Source: CAZEJK01 sp964512045 (lineage in GTDB: Bacteria; Acidobacteriota; Thermoanaerobaculia; Thermoanaerobaculales; Sulfomarinibacteraceae). Taken from it: a stretch of DNA of 26,526 nucleotides. Within the stretch, counting starts at the first letter, position 1. The number at the start of each line of letters is the position of its first letter. Made by a program: the position numbers and the translations under genes. Under the pieces are notes generated by a model that worked only from the letters and a program-made list of their open reading frames with translations, did no database searches and was not told the DNA's origin. Positions 14,962-21,945 of the stretch are shown here, in pieces. The stretch is taken from positions 1 to 26,526 of the forward strand of contig CAZEJK010000051.1 in assembly GCA_964512045.1 (NCBI GenBank), given 5' to 3'.

Positions 14962-15062
14962 CCATGGTGCGGTGAGGAGGGCGTTGGCGGTGGGGTGCTC
15001 GAGGAAAGGACGGGATCGACAGAGCTACGGGAGGCGCTGTCCTTTGGATCACGCGAGAGCGC

Positions 15063-15091
15063 TTGACTTTGAGCATCGGGTGCGGTAGCGT
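15063..15091 (+). promoter_or_regulatory. Sigma70-like promoter of the rpmH operon
   Basis: TTGACT (15063-15068), a 17-base spacer and TAGCGT (15086-15091). Transcription would start near 15098, giving a leader of about 25 bases before rpmH. The layout closely matches the promoter found before the ATP synthase genes (TTGACC, 17 bases, TAGCTT). Confidence 0.7.
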
Positions 15092-15105
15092 TTCGACCCC
15101 TTGTG

Positions 15106-15121
15106 TGTGGAGTGTGGAGAA
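15106..15121 (+). other. DnaA-box pair in the rpmH leader
   Basis: TGTGGAGAA (15113-15121) differs from TGTGGATAA at one base, and a weaker TGTGGAGTG lies at 15106-15114. They have the same orientation as the boxes between dnaA and dnaN. They sit between the predicted transcription start and the rpmH ATG, and the Shine-Dalgarno GGAG is part of the better box. This may be a second origin sub-region or a DnaA-controlled leader. Confidence 0.5.
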
Positions 15122-15122
15122 T

Positions 15123-15257
15123 ATGAAACGGACTTTTCAGCCAAACAACAGGCGGCGCAGCAAGAAGCACGGATTTCGGGCGCGGATGCGAACGAAGGGC
15201 GGACGCAAGGTCCTCGCGGCGCGGCGTCGTAAAGGACGCCAGCGGGTCTCGGTCTGA
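15123..15257 (+). CDS. rpmH: Ribosomal protein bL34
   Basis: This is a 44-residue, strongly basic large-subunit ribosomal protein. It has the unmistakable MKRTFQPNNRRRSKKHGFR start and the RMRTKGGRKVLAARRRKGR middle, at exactly the usual length. The ATG at 15123 is preceded by GGAG (15116-15119). The frame is open upstream to 15063, but that part contains the promoter. rpmH heads the rnpA-yidD-yidC series, as in most bacteria, and lies back to back with dnaA. Confidence 0.98.
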   Translation: MKRTFQPNNRRRSKKHGFRARMRTKGGRKVLAARRRKGRQRVSV

Positions 15258-15739
15258 GCGAACGGTTTTCACCGGCGCAACGACTCCGACGGAGACCGGA
15301 GTTCCGCGATGTGTACCATCGAGGCGTGCGGGTTCCAACACCGTGGTTTGTGATGTTTGCTCTCCTGCGGGAGCCCGGCGATCGGCCGGAGGTGGGGGCG
15401 CGCCTCGGTGTCACCGCGTCGAAGAAGGTGGGGCCGGCAGTCACTCGGGCACGGTGCAAGCGCCGGATCCGAGAGATGTTCCGGCGACAGCGAGACCGGC
15501 TCCGGAATCAGAGTATCGATCTGGTGGTGAACGCGCGACCGGGTCTGGATCGCGCTCCATGGACCGAGCTGGAGAGCTCGTTCGTGGAAGGGTTGGAGCG
15601 GGTTCAGCGGCGGCTCGAGTCTGTGTCGCGGCCCTCCGAGGCTACAAGAGGTGGATCTCGCCGTGGCTGCCACCAGCCTGCCGCTTCGAGCCAACATGCT
15701 CGGAGTACACCGCCACGGCGATCGCCCGATACGGCGTAG
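15254..15739 (+). CDS. rnpA: RnpA, protein subunit of RNase P, with an apparent CTG start
   Basis: RnpA binds RNase P RNA and helps it cleave 5' leaders from precursor tRNAs. The conserved N-terminal part (RLRRRPEFRDVYHRG, about residues 10-24) lies upstream of the first GTG at 15311. The frame is open back to a TAA at 15230, and no ATG, GTG or TTG occurs in that stretch. The only near-cognate codon is CTG at 15254, which overlaps the rpmH stop as CTGA, like the ATGA and GTGA junctions elsewhere in this window. With it the protein has 161 residues. The basic helix reads KKVGPAVTRARCKRRIREMFR; the usual RNR motif is RAR (65-67). The last 45 or so residues overlap yidD and look like a run-on extension. 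The family call is firm; the start is inferred. Confidence 0.88.
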   Translation: MSERFSPAQRLRRRPEFRDVYHRGVRVPTPWFVMFALLREPGDRPEVGARLGVTASKKVGPAVTRARCKRRIREMFRRQRDRLRNQSIDLVVNARPGLDRAPWTELESSFVEGLERVQRRLESVSRPSEATRGGSRRGCHQPAASSQHARSTPPRRSPDTA

Positions 15740-15819
15740 TTCGCGGTGGGTGGATGGGAGCGCGACGGTTGTTGCGGTGCCACCCGTTCCACCCAGGTGG
15801 TCACGATCCGGTGCCGTAG
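15559..15819 (+). CDS. yidD: YidD, membrane protein insertion efficiency factor
   Basis: YidD is a small peripheral inner-membrane protein that assists YidC-dependent insertion. The conserved core is complete: LRGYKRWISPWLPPACRF, PTCSEY, GVVRGGW and the RLLRCHPFHPGGHDPVP ending. I chose the ATG at 15559, the only usual start codon close before the core; it gives 86 residues, normal for the family. No Shine-Dalgarno is obvious, so translation may depend on rnpA. The gene overlaps rnpA by 181 bases in another frame. yidC follows after 29 bases. Confidence 0.92.
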   Translation: MDRAGELVRGRVGAGSAAARVCVAALRGYKRWISPWLPPACRFEPTCSEYTATAIARYGVVRGGWMGARRLLRCHPFHPGGHDPVP

Positions 15820-15848
15820 GGACGCGAAGAGGCGGACAAGGGTGATTC

Positions 15849-17582
15849 ATGGAGAAGCGGGTACTCGTCGCATTCTTGGTGTCAGCAGGCATTCTCCTGC
15901 TGTGGTACATGATGTTTCCGCCAGAGCCGCCGCAGGTACAGCAGCGGCCCGGGCCCGAGGTCGAGAGTGCGCAACAGTCCAGACCGGAGAGACCTGGTGA
16001 CGACGGCGGAGCACCGGCAGCGAGTGGGGTAGAAGAAGGCGCGGACAGAGCGGCAGCGGAGGATAGCGAGGCGGCCACCGAGGAGGCTCGTGGCGAGGTC
16101 CGCAGTGCGAGCTCGGAAGAAGAGATCGTTCTGTCCACCGACCAGCTGCGTGTGGTCGTGAGCAACCGCGGTGCGGTGATCACGTCTGCAGTCTTGCTCT
16201 CCTATGAGGACGAGCAAGGGAACCCACTGGAGCTCGTGCGCTCGGTCGATCACGAGGCAACGGCGTTTCCCCTGTCGCTTCCTGGGGATGAGGACGGACG
16301 CAGGCTGTACGAGGTTGTCCGCGACGCGAATGGGCGTGGAGCGGAGCTTGTCTGGGCGGATGGTTCAGGACACGCCATCAGAAAGCGTGTGGCGCTCGGT
16401 AGCGACGAGTACTCGCTCGATGTGTCGGTAGAGCAGGCGGGAGCGGGTCCGGCACGGGTCACCGTGGGAACGGGGCTGCGCAACATCGGAATCGAAGAGC
16501 GCAAGAATCGCTTCGCTCGCTGGGGCGATGCGGTTGCCTTCGACGGCGCGGAGCTGATCAAGCTGAAGCACCAGAAGGTGAAGGCAGCCGAGGTCTTCGA
16601 CGGGAGGTCTCTCCGTTTCGTTGGGCTGGAGGGGACCTACTTCCTGAGTGTCCTCGAGCCACAGACGGAGCTGGACGAGGTTCGCGTCGAGCCGTTGACG
16701 GTGATGGTGGAGGTCAAGGAAGGAAAGAGGGAGGAGGAGACGGTCCTGCGGGTGGATGTGGAGTCAGAGACGGAGGCGCTCACCGGCACGCTGTTCATGG
16801 CGCCCAAGGAGCTGTCGTTGCTTGAGCAGCATGGCAGCGGCACCAAGCGGACCCTCGACTTCGGTTTCTTTCACGTCATCTCGGTGTTCTTCCTGAAGGC
16901 GTTGCAGTGGATAGAAGCCTGGGCAGGGAACTGGGGCGTCGCGATCATTGTGCTCACCTTTGGTCTACGGCTGGTGCTGTTTCCGCTGATGCACACGTCG
17001 ATGGTGTCGATGCGGAAGATGCAGAAGGTTCAGCCGAAGGTCAAGGGGATTCAGGAGAAGTACAAGAAGAACAAGAAGGACCCGCAGGTCCGGGCGAAGA
17101 TGAACCAGGAGATGATGGAGCTGTATCGCGCGGAGGGTGTCAACCCGATGGGCGGATGCCTCCCTCTGCTCGTGCAGCTACCGATCTTATGGGCGCTGTA
17201 TCGGATGTTCGCTCTGGCGATCGAGCTCCGCCACGCACCGTTCGTGTGGTGGATTCAGGATCTTTCGGCGAAGGACCCGCTGTTCGTGACGCCCGTGCTG
17301 ATGACGGCGACGATGTGGTTGCAGCAGAAGATGGCGCCGCAAGTCGGTGATCCGCAACAGCAGCGAATCATGCGGATGATGCCGTTGATCTTTGGTGTGA
17401 TGTTTCTGCAGTTCCCGTCCGGATTGGTGCTGTACTGGCTGACCAACAACGTGCTGACGATTGTCCAGCAGGAGGTGACCCTCCGTCTGCTCGGTGAGCG
17501 AAAGAGCAAGAAGAGCGGTACGGCGAAGGAGCGCGGCAAGGACAAGGGTCAGGTGAAGACGAGGAAGGGGTCGTCTCAGTGA
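15849..17582 (+). CDS. yidC: YidC, membrane protein insertase (Gram-negative type)
   Basis: YidC inserts and folds inner-membrane proteins, alone or with SecYEG. The 577-residue protein has the Gram-negative layout: an N-terminal membrane segment (about residues 5-22), an acidic, Ala/Glu/Pro-rich linker (about 25-95), a large periplasmic beta domain (about 95-330), then the five-helix core. The core starts with FFHVISVFFLKALQWIEAW and contains NPMGGCLPLLVQLPILWALYR. The C-terminal tail is lysine-rich, suited to ribosome contact. A Shine-Dalgarno AAGGG (15838-15842) precedes the ATG. The stop overlaps the jag GTG by four bases. Position after rpmH-rnpA-yidD is the standard one. Confidence 0.97.
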   Translation: MEKRVLVAFLVSAGILLLWYMMFPPEPPQVQQRPGPEVESAQQSRPERPGDDGGAPAASGVEEGADRAAAEDSEAATEEARGEVRSASSEEEIVLSTDQLRVVVSNRGAVITSAVLLSYEDEQGNPLELVRSVDHEATAFPLSLPGDEDGRRLYEVVRDANGRGAELVWADGSGHAIRKRVALGSDEYSLDVSVEQAGAGPARVTVGTGLRNIGIEERKNRFARWGDAVAFDGAELIKLKHQKVKAAEVFDGRSLRFVGLEGTYFLSVLEPQTELDEVRVEPLTVMVEVKEGKREEETVLRVDVESETEALTGTLFMAPKELSLLEQHGSGTKRTLDFGFFHVISVFFLKALQWIEAWAGNWGVAIIVLTFGLRLVLFPLMHTSMVSMRKMQKVQPKVKGIQEKYKKNKKDPQVRAKMNQEMMELYRAEGVNPMGGCLPLLVQLPILWALYRMFALAIELRHAPFVWWIQDLSAKDPLFVTPVLMTATMWLQQKMAPQVGDPQQQRIMRMMPLIFGVMFLQFPSGLVLYWLTNNVLTIVQQEVTLRLLGERKSKKSGTAKERGKDKGQVKTRKGSSQ

Positions 17583-18175
17583 GTGAGCAAACCTTCTCCG
17601 GAGGGACGTTGGATGAGGCCCTGGGGAACGCGTGCACAGAGCTCGGTATTCGACTCGGAGAGCTTGCGTACGAGGTGGAGAGCACCCCCGGGTCAGATGG
17701 TGTGGTGGTGCGTGCTTGGGTCGATTGTGAAGCTGTGCTCGGCCTGTTTCTGGCGGAGGTGTTTGGCGCCGGCAAGCTCGAGCTGGAGGCGCGGATCGAT
17801 GCGCTGAACGGTGTGCTGGCCTGCGAGCTGAGTGGCGATGACATGCGGCTGCTGACCGGTAGCGAGGGCCGCGGGCTGGATGCCTTGCAGTACCTGTGCA
17901 ATCGCGTATTGGACCATCGCGCCCGAGAGCATCCGCCGGCACATCTGGACTGTGACGGCTTCAAGGAGCGTCGCAGCGGGCGGCTGGAGGAGCGAGCGCG
18001 CAAGGTAGCAGGCGAGGTCGCGCGCAGCGGTCGCTCGGAGATGCTGCCGCCGATGACACCAGCGGCGCGGCGAGATGTACACCTGGCGTTGGCAGAGGAT
18101 CAGAGGGTGGAGACGGAGTCCCATGGGAGCGGCTTTCTCAAAAGGGTTGTCATCCGACCTCGTCGGCGGCGCTGA
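17579..18175 (+). CDS. jag: Jag/KhpB, RNA-binding protein with KH and R3H domains
   Basis: The 198-residue protein shows the three parts of this family: an N-terminal Jag domain (TLDEALGNACTELG, from about residue 10), a KH domain (about 75-115, including the LLTGSEGRGLDALQYLCNRVL signature), and an R3H domain with the ARRDVHLAL motif and the typical VETES...RVVIRP ending. KhpB homologues bind RNA and affect cell division and envelope functions in Gram-positive species; the role here is unknown. It starts with GTG, overlapping the yidC stop as GTGA. Its 3' end overlaps the proposed mnmE start by 53 bases. Confidence 0.93.
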   Translation: MSEQTFSGGTLDEALGNACTELGIRLGELAYEVESTPGSDGVVVRAWVDCEAVLGLFLAEVFGAGKLELEARIDALNGVLACELSGDDMRLLTGSEGRGLDALQYLCNRVLDHRAREHPPAHLDCDGFKERRSGRLEERARKVAGEVARSGRSEMLPPMTPAARRDVHLALAEDQRVETESHGSGFLKRVVIRPRRRR

Positions 18176-19481
18176 TACGATCTGTGCGCTGGCAACAGCG
18201 GCCGGCGCGGGAGCGCTGGCGATCATACGGATGAGCGGACCGGGCGTTGGCCCGGTCCTTCGTGCTGTATGCCCGGATCTGTCCCTCGGTAGCCCATGGC
18301 GCGCGCGGCGGGTGCGGCTGCTGGATCGGGACGGCGGTGTGATCGACGATGGTATCGGAGTCGCTTTCAGCGCGCCGCAGAGCTACACGGGCGAGGACAT
18401 GGCGGAGCTGACGGTGCACGGAGCGCCGGCCGTTGTGCAGCTGGTGTTGGGAAGGCTCCAGGAGGCGGGATGTCGGCCGGCGGAGCCCGGAGAGTTCACC
18501 AGACGAGCGGTTGCCAACGGCAAGATGGACCTGATACAGGCGGAAGGGCTGGCGAGGTTGTTGGATGCGGACAGTGCGATGCGGCTCCGTGCTGCACGGG
18601 CACAGCTGTCTGGTGAGCTGTCTGGTGAGCTGGGCGCCGTTCGGCGTCAGCTACTGCGGGCGTTGGGGCGCGTCGAGGGAGCCGTTGACCTGGGAGAGGA
18701 GCTGGTGTTCGGGGAGGGTGAGAGCGTCCATGAGTCAGCGCAAGAAGCACGGTCGCGGATCGCGGAGGTCTTGGGGAGAGTGCGCGGCTGGAGGCCGATG
18801 CGAGGACGTTTTCGGGTCGTGATCGCCGGCGAGTCCAACGCCGGCAAGTCGACGGTGATGAACGGCCTGTGTGGCGGCGAACGGTCGATTGTCGCGAATG
18901 TCGCAGGGACGACGCGAGACGTCGTGGAGAGCACGGTGGAGCTCGGCGGCACACCGGTGCTCCTGGTGGACACCGCCGGGCTACGGGAGAGCTCAGACCC
19001 GTTGGAGGCCGAGGGGATGCGACGCACGATGGCGGCGATTGCCGAGGCAGACCTGGTGGTGGAGGTGCGTTCCGCAGTGAGCGAAGACGGTACAGCCGTA
19101 CCGGTACCAGAAGGGTGCGGGCACATGATTGTGCGCAGCAAGGTGGATCTCGCGCCGCGGGGCGCGGTCCCGTGGGACGGGGACGGCGAGATCACAGCGG
19201 TGCTCATCAGCCAGGACGGGATGGCAACGGTGCGCCGGGAGGTGGAGGCGCGAGTCGCGGCAGCTCTGGGCTCGACGGAGAGCCCGGCGAGCCTGTCTCT
19301 GCGGCAGGAGACGGCGCTGGCGCGAGCAGCGGCTGCGGTGGGCGCAGTCGAAGGGGCAGAGCCGGAGCTGGTGGCCGAGGGGCTTCGAGAGGCTGCGAGG
19401 GAGATGGCTCGGGTGTTTGGAGAGATCGACGGCGAGGCTGTGCTCGACGAGGTGTTCAGTCAGTTTTGCGTCGGGAAGTGA
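18123..19481 (+). CDS. mnmE: MnmE, GTPase for tRNA wobble-uridine modification
   Basis: MnmE, with MnmG, installs the (carboxymethyl)aminomethyl group on U34 of certain tRNAs, using methylene-tetrahydrofolate, FAD and GTP. The 452 residues include the folate-binding N-terminal domain, a helical domain, and an inserted G domain: P-loop GESNAGKS (236-243), AGTTRDV (261-267), DTAGLRE (283-289). The C-terminal motif is CVGK (449-452; the usual form is CIGK). The G4 motif reads SKVD (339-342) in place of NKxD, so the base-recognising asparagine is a serine. The ATG at 18123 has GGAG four bases upstream (18115-18118); a TTG at 18147 is an alternative. It lies within the end of jag. mnmG follows after seven bases. 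Confidence 0.95.
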   Translation: MGAAFSKGLSSDLVGGADTICALATAAGAGALAIIRMSGPGVGPVLRAVCPDLSLGSPWRARRVRLLDRDGGVIDDGIGVAFSAPQSYTGEDMAELTVHGAPAVVQLVLGRLQEAGCRPAEPGEFTRRAVANGKMDLIQAEGLARLLDADSAMRLRAARAQLSGELSGELGAVRRQLLRALGRVEGAVDLGEELVFGEGESVHESAQEARSRIAEVLGRVRGWRPMRGRFRVVIAGESNAGKSTVMNGLCGGERSIVANVAGTTRDVVESTVELGGTPVLLVDTAGLRESSDPLEAEGMRRTMAAIAEADLVVEVRSAVSEDGTAVPVPEGCGHMIVRSKVDLAPRGAVPWDGDGEITAVLISQDGMATVRREVEARVAAALGSTESPASLSLRQETALARAAAAVGAVEGAEPELVAEGLREAAREMARVFGEIDGEAVLDEVFSQFCVGK

Positions 19482-19488
19482 ACCAAGC

Positions 19489-21333
19489 ATGTGGGATCTG
19501 ATCGTGGTTGGTGGAGGGCACGCCGGGTGCGAGGCGGCCGCCGCCGCGCGGCGGATGGGTGCCTCGGTGCTGCTGGTGACCTTCTGCACGAACCGGATTG
19601 GTGAGATGCCCTGCAACCCGGCCATCGGAGGCGTTGGCAAAGGCCATCTGGTGGCAGAGATCGATGCCCTCGGCGGCATCCAGGGATGGCTCGCAGATCG
19701 GTCAGGCGTCCAGTTCCGAGTGTTGAATACCAGCCGAGGACCTGCTGTCTGGGGTCCCCGGGTGCAGTGTGACAAGGCCCGATATCGCCTCCTGGCCGCG
19801 CGGCTGATAGGGGGGCTCGGCATCGATGTGATCGAAGGCGAGGTGGAGGCCCTCACGACAGACGATCAGAGAGTGCGTGGGGTGGTGGTTGGGGGCTACG
19901 GCGAGGCGAGAGGTCGATCAGTGGTTCTGGCGACAGGGACGTTTCTCGGCGGCAAGCTGTTTACCGGGCAGGAAGAGCGTGCGGGAGGCCGAGTTGGAGA
20001 GGCTGCGAGCAACGGGTTGGAGCGCAGTCTCGCGGAGCTCGGCGGGCGGCTGATCCGGCACAAGACGGGCACACCGCCCAGGCTGCGGCGGTCGTCGCTC
20101 GACTACGCGAGGATGCAGGTGCAGACTGGCGATGCTCGACCGACGCCGATGTCCTGGCGGAGCCGGAGCGTGCGAAACATCGAGTCCTGCTGGCTGACGG
20201 AGACACCGGAGACGATCCGTGGGGTCATCCTGGAGAGCCTGGACCGCTCGCCGCTGTTCAGCGGAATGATCGAAGGAACCGGGCCACGGTACTGTCCATC
20301 GATCGAGGACAAGGTGGTCCGGTTTCCGCACCATCCGCGGCACACGGTGTTCGTGGAGCCGGAAGGCGTCACCAGCGAGTGGATGTACGTCAACGGGCTT
20401 TCGACGAGCTTGCCTCGGGACGTACAGGAGGCCGTCGTGCGCTCCGTTCCTGGCCTCGAGCGAGCGGAGTTCCTGCAGTACGGTTATGCGGTCGAGTACG
20501 CAGTGCTGGCGCCGGGGCAGGTCTCGCGGGGGTTGCAGCTGACGGCAGTGCCCGGTGTGTACGTGGCGGGCCAGGTCTTGGGTACGTCCGGATACGAGGA
20601 GGCGGCGGGCACCGGTCTGGTGGCAGGCATCAGCGCCTGGAGAGAGCTGCGAGAGGAGGCGCCGTTGACCGTGGAGCGGGAGGAGGGGTACCTCGGAGTG
20701 CTGGTGGATGATCTGGTGCGTCGGGAGCATGTGGAGCCGTACCGGATGCTGACGTCGCGAGCGGAGCATCGTCTCCGTCTTGGTGTGGATAGCGCCCGAG
20801 AGCGGCTGATGGAGCGGGGCGTGTCGTTGGGACTGGTGCCGGAGAAGGTGTTTCACGTGGAACAGGAGCGGTGGCGTCGTCGAAGCGCGACGATCGAGCG
20901 GATGGAGGCCACCAGGATCGGGAGCGAGGAGTCGGAGGCGCTCCGTAGCAGCTGCGAGATCGCGGGCGCCGCCGGACGGACGTGGGCCGATCTCGCGCGG
21001 CGGACAGACATCGGCCCGGAGCGCCTTGCGGAGCGTGCTCCAGCGTTGCGGGACATGGAGGAGGACGAGCGCTTGATAACGCTTTCGCGGATCCGCTACG
21101 CAGGCTACGTTGCCAAGCAGGACCGCGAGATCGCCCGGCTGCGGCGACTCGGCGAGGTGCCGATCCCGCAGGGAGTGCGCTTTGCCGCGATCTCTGGGCT
21201 CTCACGCGAGGTTGTGGAGAGCCTGGAACGGTTTCGGCCGCGCACGTTGCGCGAAGCCGAGCGCACGCCAGGAATGACACCGGCGGCGTTCGCACGAATC
21301 GCTGCGGCGGTGACCGGAGGGTCAGGGGCATGA
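19489..21333 (+). CDS. mnmG: MnmG (GidA), FAD-dependent partner of MnmE
   Basis: MnmG binds FAD and NADH and forms a heterotetramer with MnmE to modify wobble uridine in tRNA. The 614-residue protein starts with the dinucleotide-binding motif VVGGGHAGCEAA (residues 6-17), followed by NPAIGGVGKGHL, the cysteine segment GPRYCPSIEDKV, and the FAD segment GQVLGTSGYEEAAGTGL. The C-terminal helical domain that contacts MnmE ends the protein. The ATG at 19489 is seven bases after the mnmE stop; a GGGAAG at 19473-19478 is a weak Shine-Dalgarno. A parS-like site lies inside the gene (20849-20864), where the protein reads FHVEQ. The stop overlaps rsmG as ATGA. Confidence 0.97.
   Translation: MWDLIVVGGGHAGCEAAAAARRMGASVLLVTFCTNRIGEMPCNPAIGGVGKGHLVAEIDALGGIQGWLADRSGVQFRVLNTSRGPAVWGPRVQCDKARYRLLAARLIGGLGIDVIEGEVEALTTDDQRVRGVVVGGYGEARGRSVVLATGTFLGGKLFTGQEERAGGRVGEAASNGLERSLAELGGRLIRHKTGTPPRLRRSSLDYARMQVQTGDARPTPMSWRSRSVRNIESCWLTETPETIRGVILESLDRSPLFSGMIEGTGPRYCPSIEDKVVRFPHHPRHTVFVEPEGVTSEWMYVNGLSTSLPRDVQEAVVRSVPGLERAEFLQYGYAVEYAVLAPGQVSRGLQLTAVPGVYVAGQVLGTSGYEEAAGTGLVAGISAWRELREEAPLTVEREEGYLGVLVDDLVRREHVEPYRMLTSRAEHRLRLGVDSARERLMERGVSLGLVPEKVFHVEQERWRRRSATIERMEATRIGSEESEALRSSCEIAGAAGRTWADLARRTDIGPERLAERAPALRDMEEDERLITLSRIRYAGYVAKQDREIARLRRLGEVPIPQGVRFAAISGLSREVVESLERFRPRTLREAERTPGMTPAAFARIAAAVTGGSGA
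20849..20864 (+). promoter_or_regulatory. parS: parS site inside mnmG
   Basis: TGTTTCACGTGGAACA fits the parS palindrome TGTTnCACGTGnAACA at every fixed base. It lies in the coding sequence of mnmG, where parS sites are also known in other bacteria, and 1.08 kb from a second site next to parA. ParB encoded downstream should bind here and spread along the DNA. Confidence 0.85.
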
Positions 21334-21941
21334 GCGGCGGGCTGCGGCTGGAGACGCTCGGCGAGCTCGGCCTGGATACGGGCAGCGCCGAGCGGATGGA
21401 TCAGTACCTCCAGCTCCTGAAGCGCTGGTCGACGACCCACAACCTGGTTGCCTTCAGGAACGACCGGGAGCTGGTGCTCCGGCAGGTCGGGGAGGCCCTC
21501 CCTGCGGTCGCGCGGATGTCCGCCGAGACCCCCGGTCACCTCGTAGACATCGGCAGCGGCGGAGGCTTTCCGGGGATACCGTTACTCATCTTGCGGCCGC
21601 AGTGGCAGGGAGTGTTGCTCGAGCCCCGGCAGAAACGCTGGGCCTTCTTGAAGACGGTGGTGCGAGAGCTCGGCCTGTGCGCGGAGGTGGAGCGGCTCCG
21701 GTATCAGGAGTGGAGGCCTGTACGCGCAGCCGATCTGGTCGCTGCCCGGGCGGTTGGCGAGTGGGAGCGCCTGCTGCAGTGGGCTGAGCGCCACCTCGCC
21801 GCCGGCGGAGAGGTGGCGCTCTGGTTGAGCATGACGGAGGAGGCTCGGCTGCGTGAGCTGGGAGGCTGGCATGTGCTAAGCTCCCCGCTGATGTCGTTGG
21901 AGAGGGGAACGGTCACGTTCTTTCGTCGGTGTTTCACGTGA
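21330..21941 (+). CDS. rsmG: RsmG (GidB), 16S rRNA m7G527 methyltransferase
   Basis: RsmG methylates G527 in the decoding region of 16S rRNA using S-adenosylmethionine. In other bacteria its loss gives low-level streptomycin resistance. The 203-residue protein has the SAM-binding loop VDIGSGGGFPGIPL (about residues 72-85), the following LLEPRQKRWAFLKTV segment and the AARAVGEWERLLQW region, in the order expected for the family. The ATG at 21330 overlaps the mnmG stop as ATGA, and GGAGG at 21316-21320 gives a Shine-Dalgarno with nine-base spacing. The stop codon lies inside a parS site and overlaps the proposed GTG start of parA. Confidence 0.95.
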   Translation: MSGGLRLETLGELGLDTGSAERMDQYLQLLKRWSTTHNLVAFRNDRELVLRQVGEALPAVARMSAETPGHLVDIGSGGGFPGIPLLILRPQWQGVLLEPRQKRWAFLKTVVRELGLCAEVERLRYQEWRPVRAADLVAARAVGEWERLLQWAERHLAAGGEVALWLSMTEEARLRELGGWHVLSSPLMSLERGTVTFFRRCFT

Positions 21942-21945
21942 AACC
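21930..21945 (+). promoter_or_regulatory. parS: parS site on the rsmG/parA junction
   Basis: TGTTTCACGTGAAACC matches the parS consensus at 15 of 16 positions (only the final base differs). The same bases contain the rsmG stop (21939-21941) and the GTG I favour as the parA start (21938). ParB bound here could both mark the origin region for segregation and repress or modulate its own operon. Confidence 0.9.

Noticed and set aside
14018..15088. Plus-strand open frame of 356 codons opposite dnaA.
   Set aside because: Antisense shadow of dnaA running into the rpmH promoter.
18605..18628. Perfect 12-base tandem duplication (GCTGTCTGGTGA twice) in mnmE.
   Set aside because: It encodes LSGELSGE in a helical region whose total length fits the family, so it shows no insertion.
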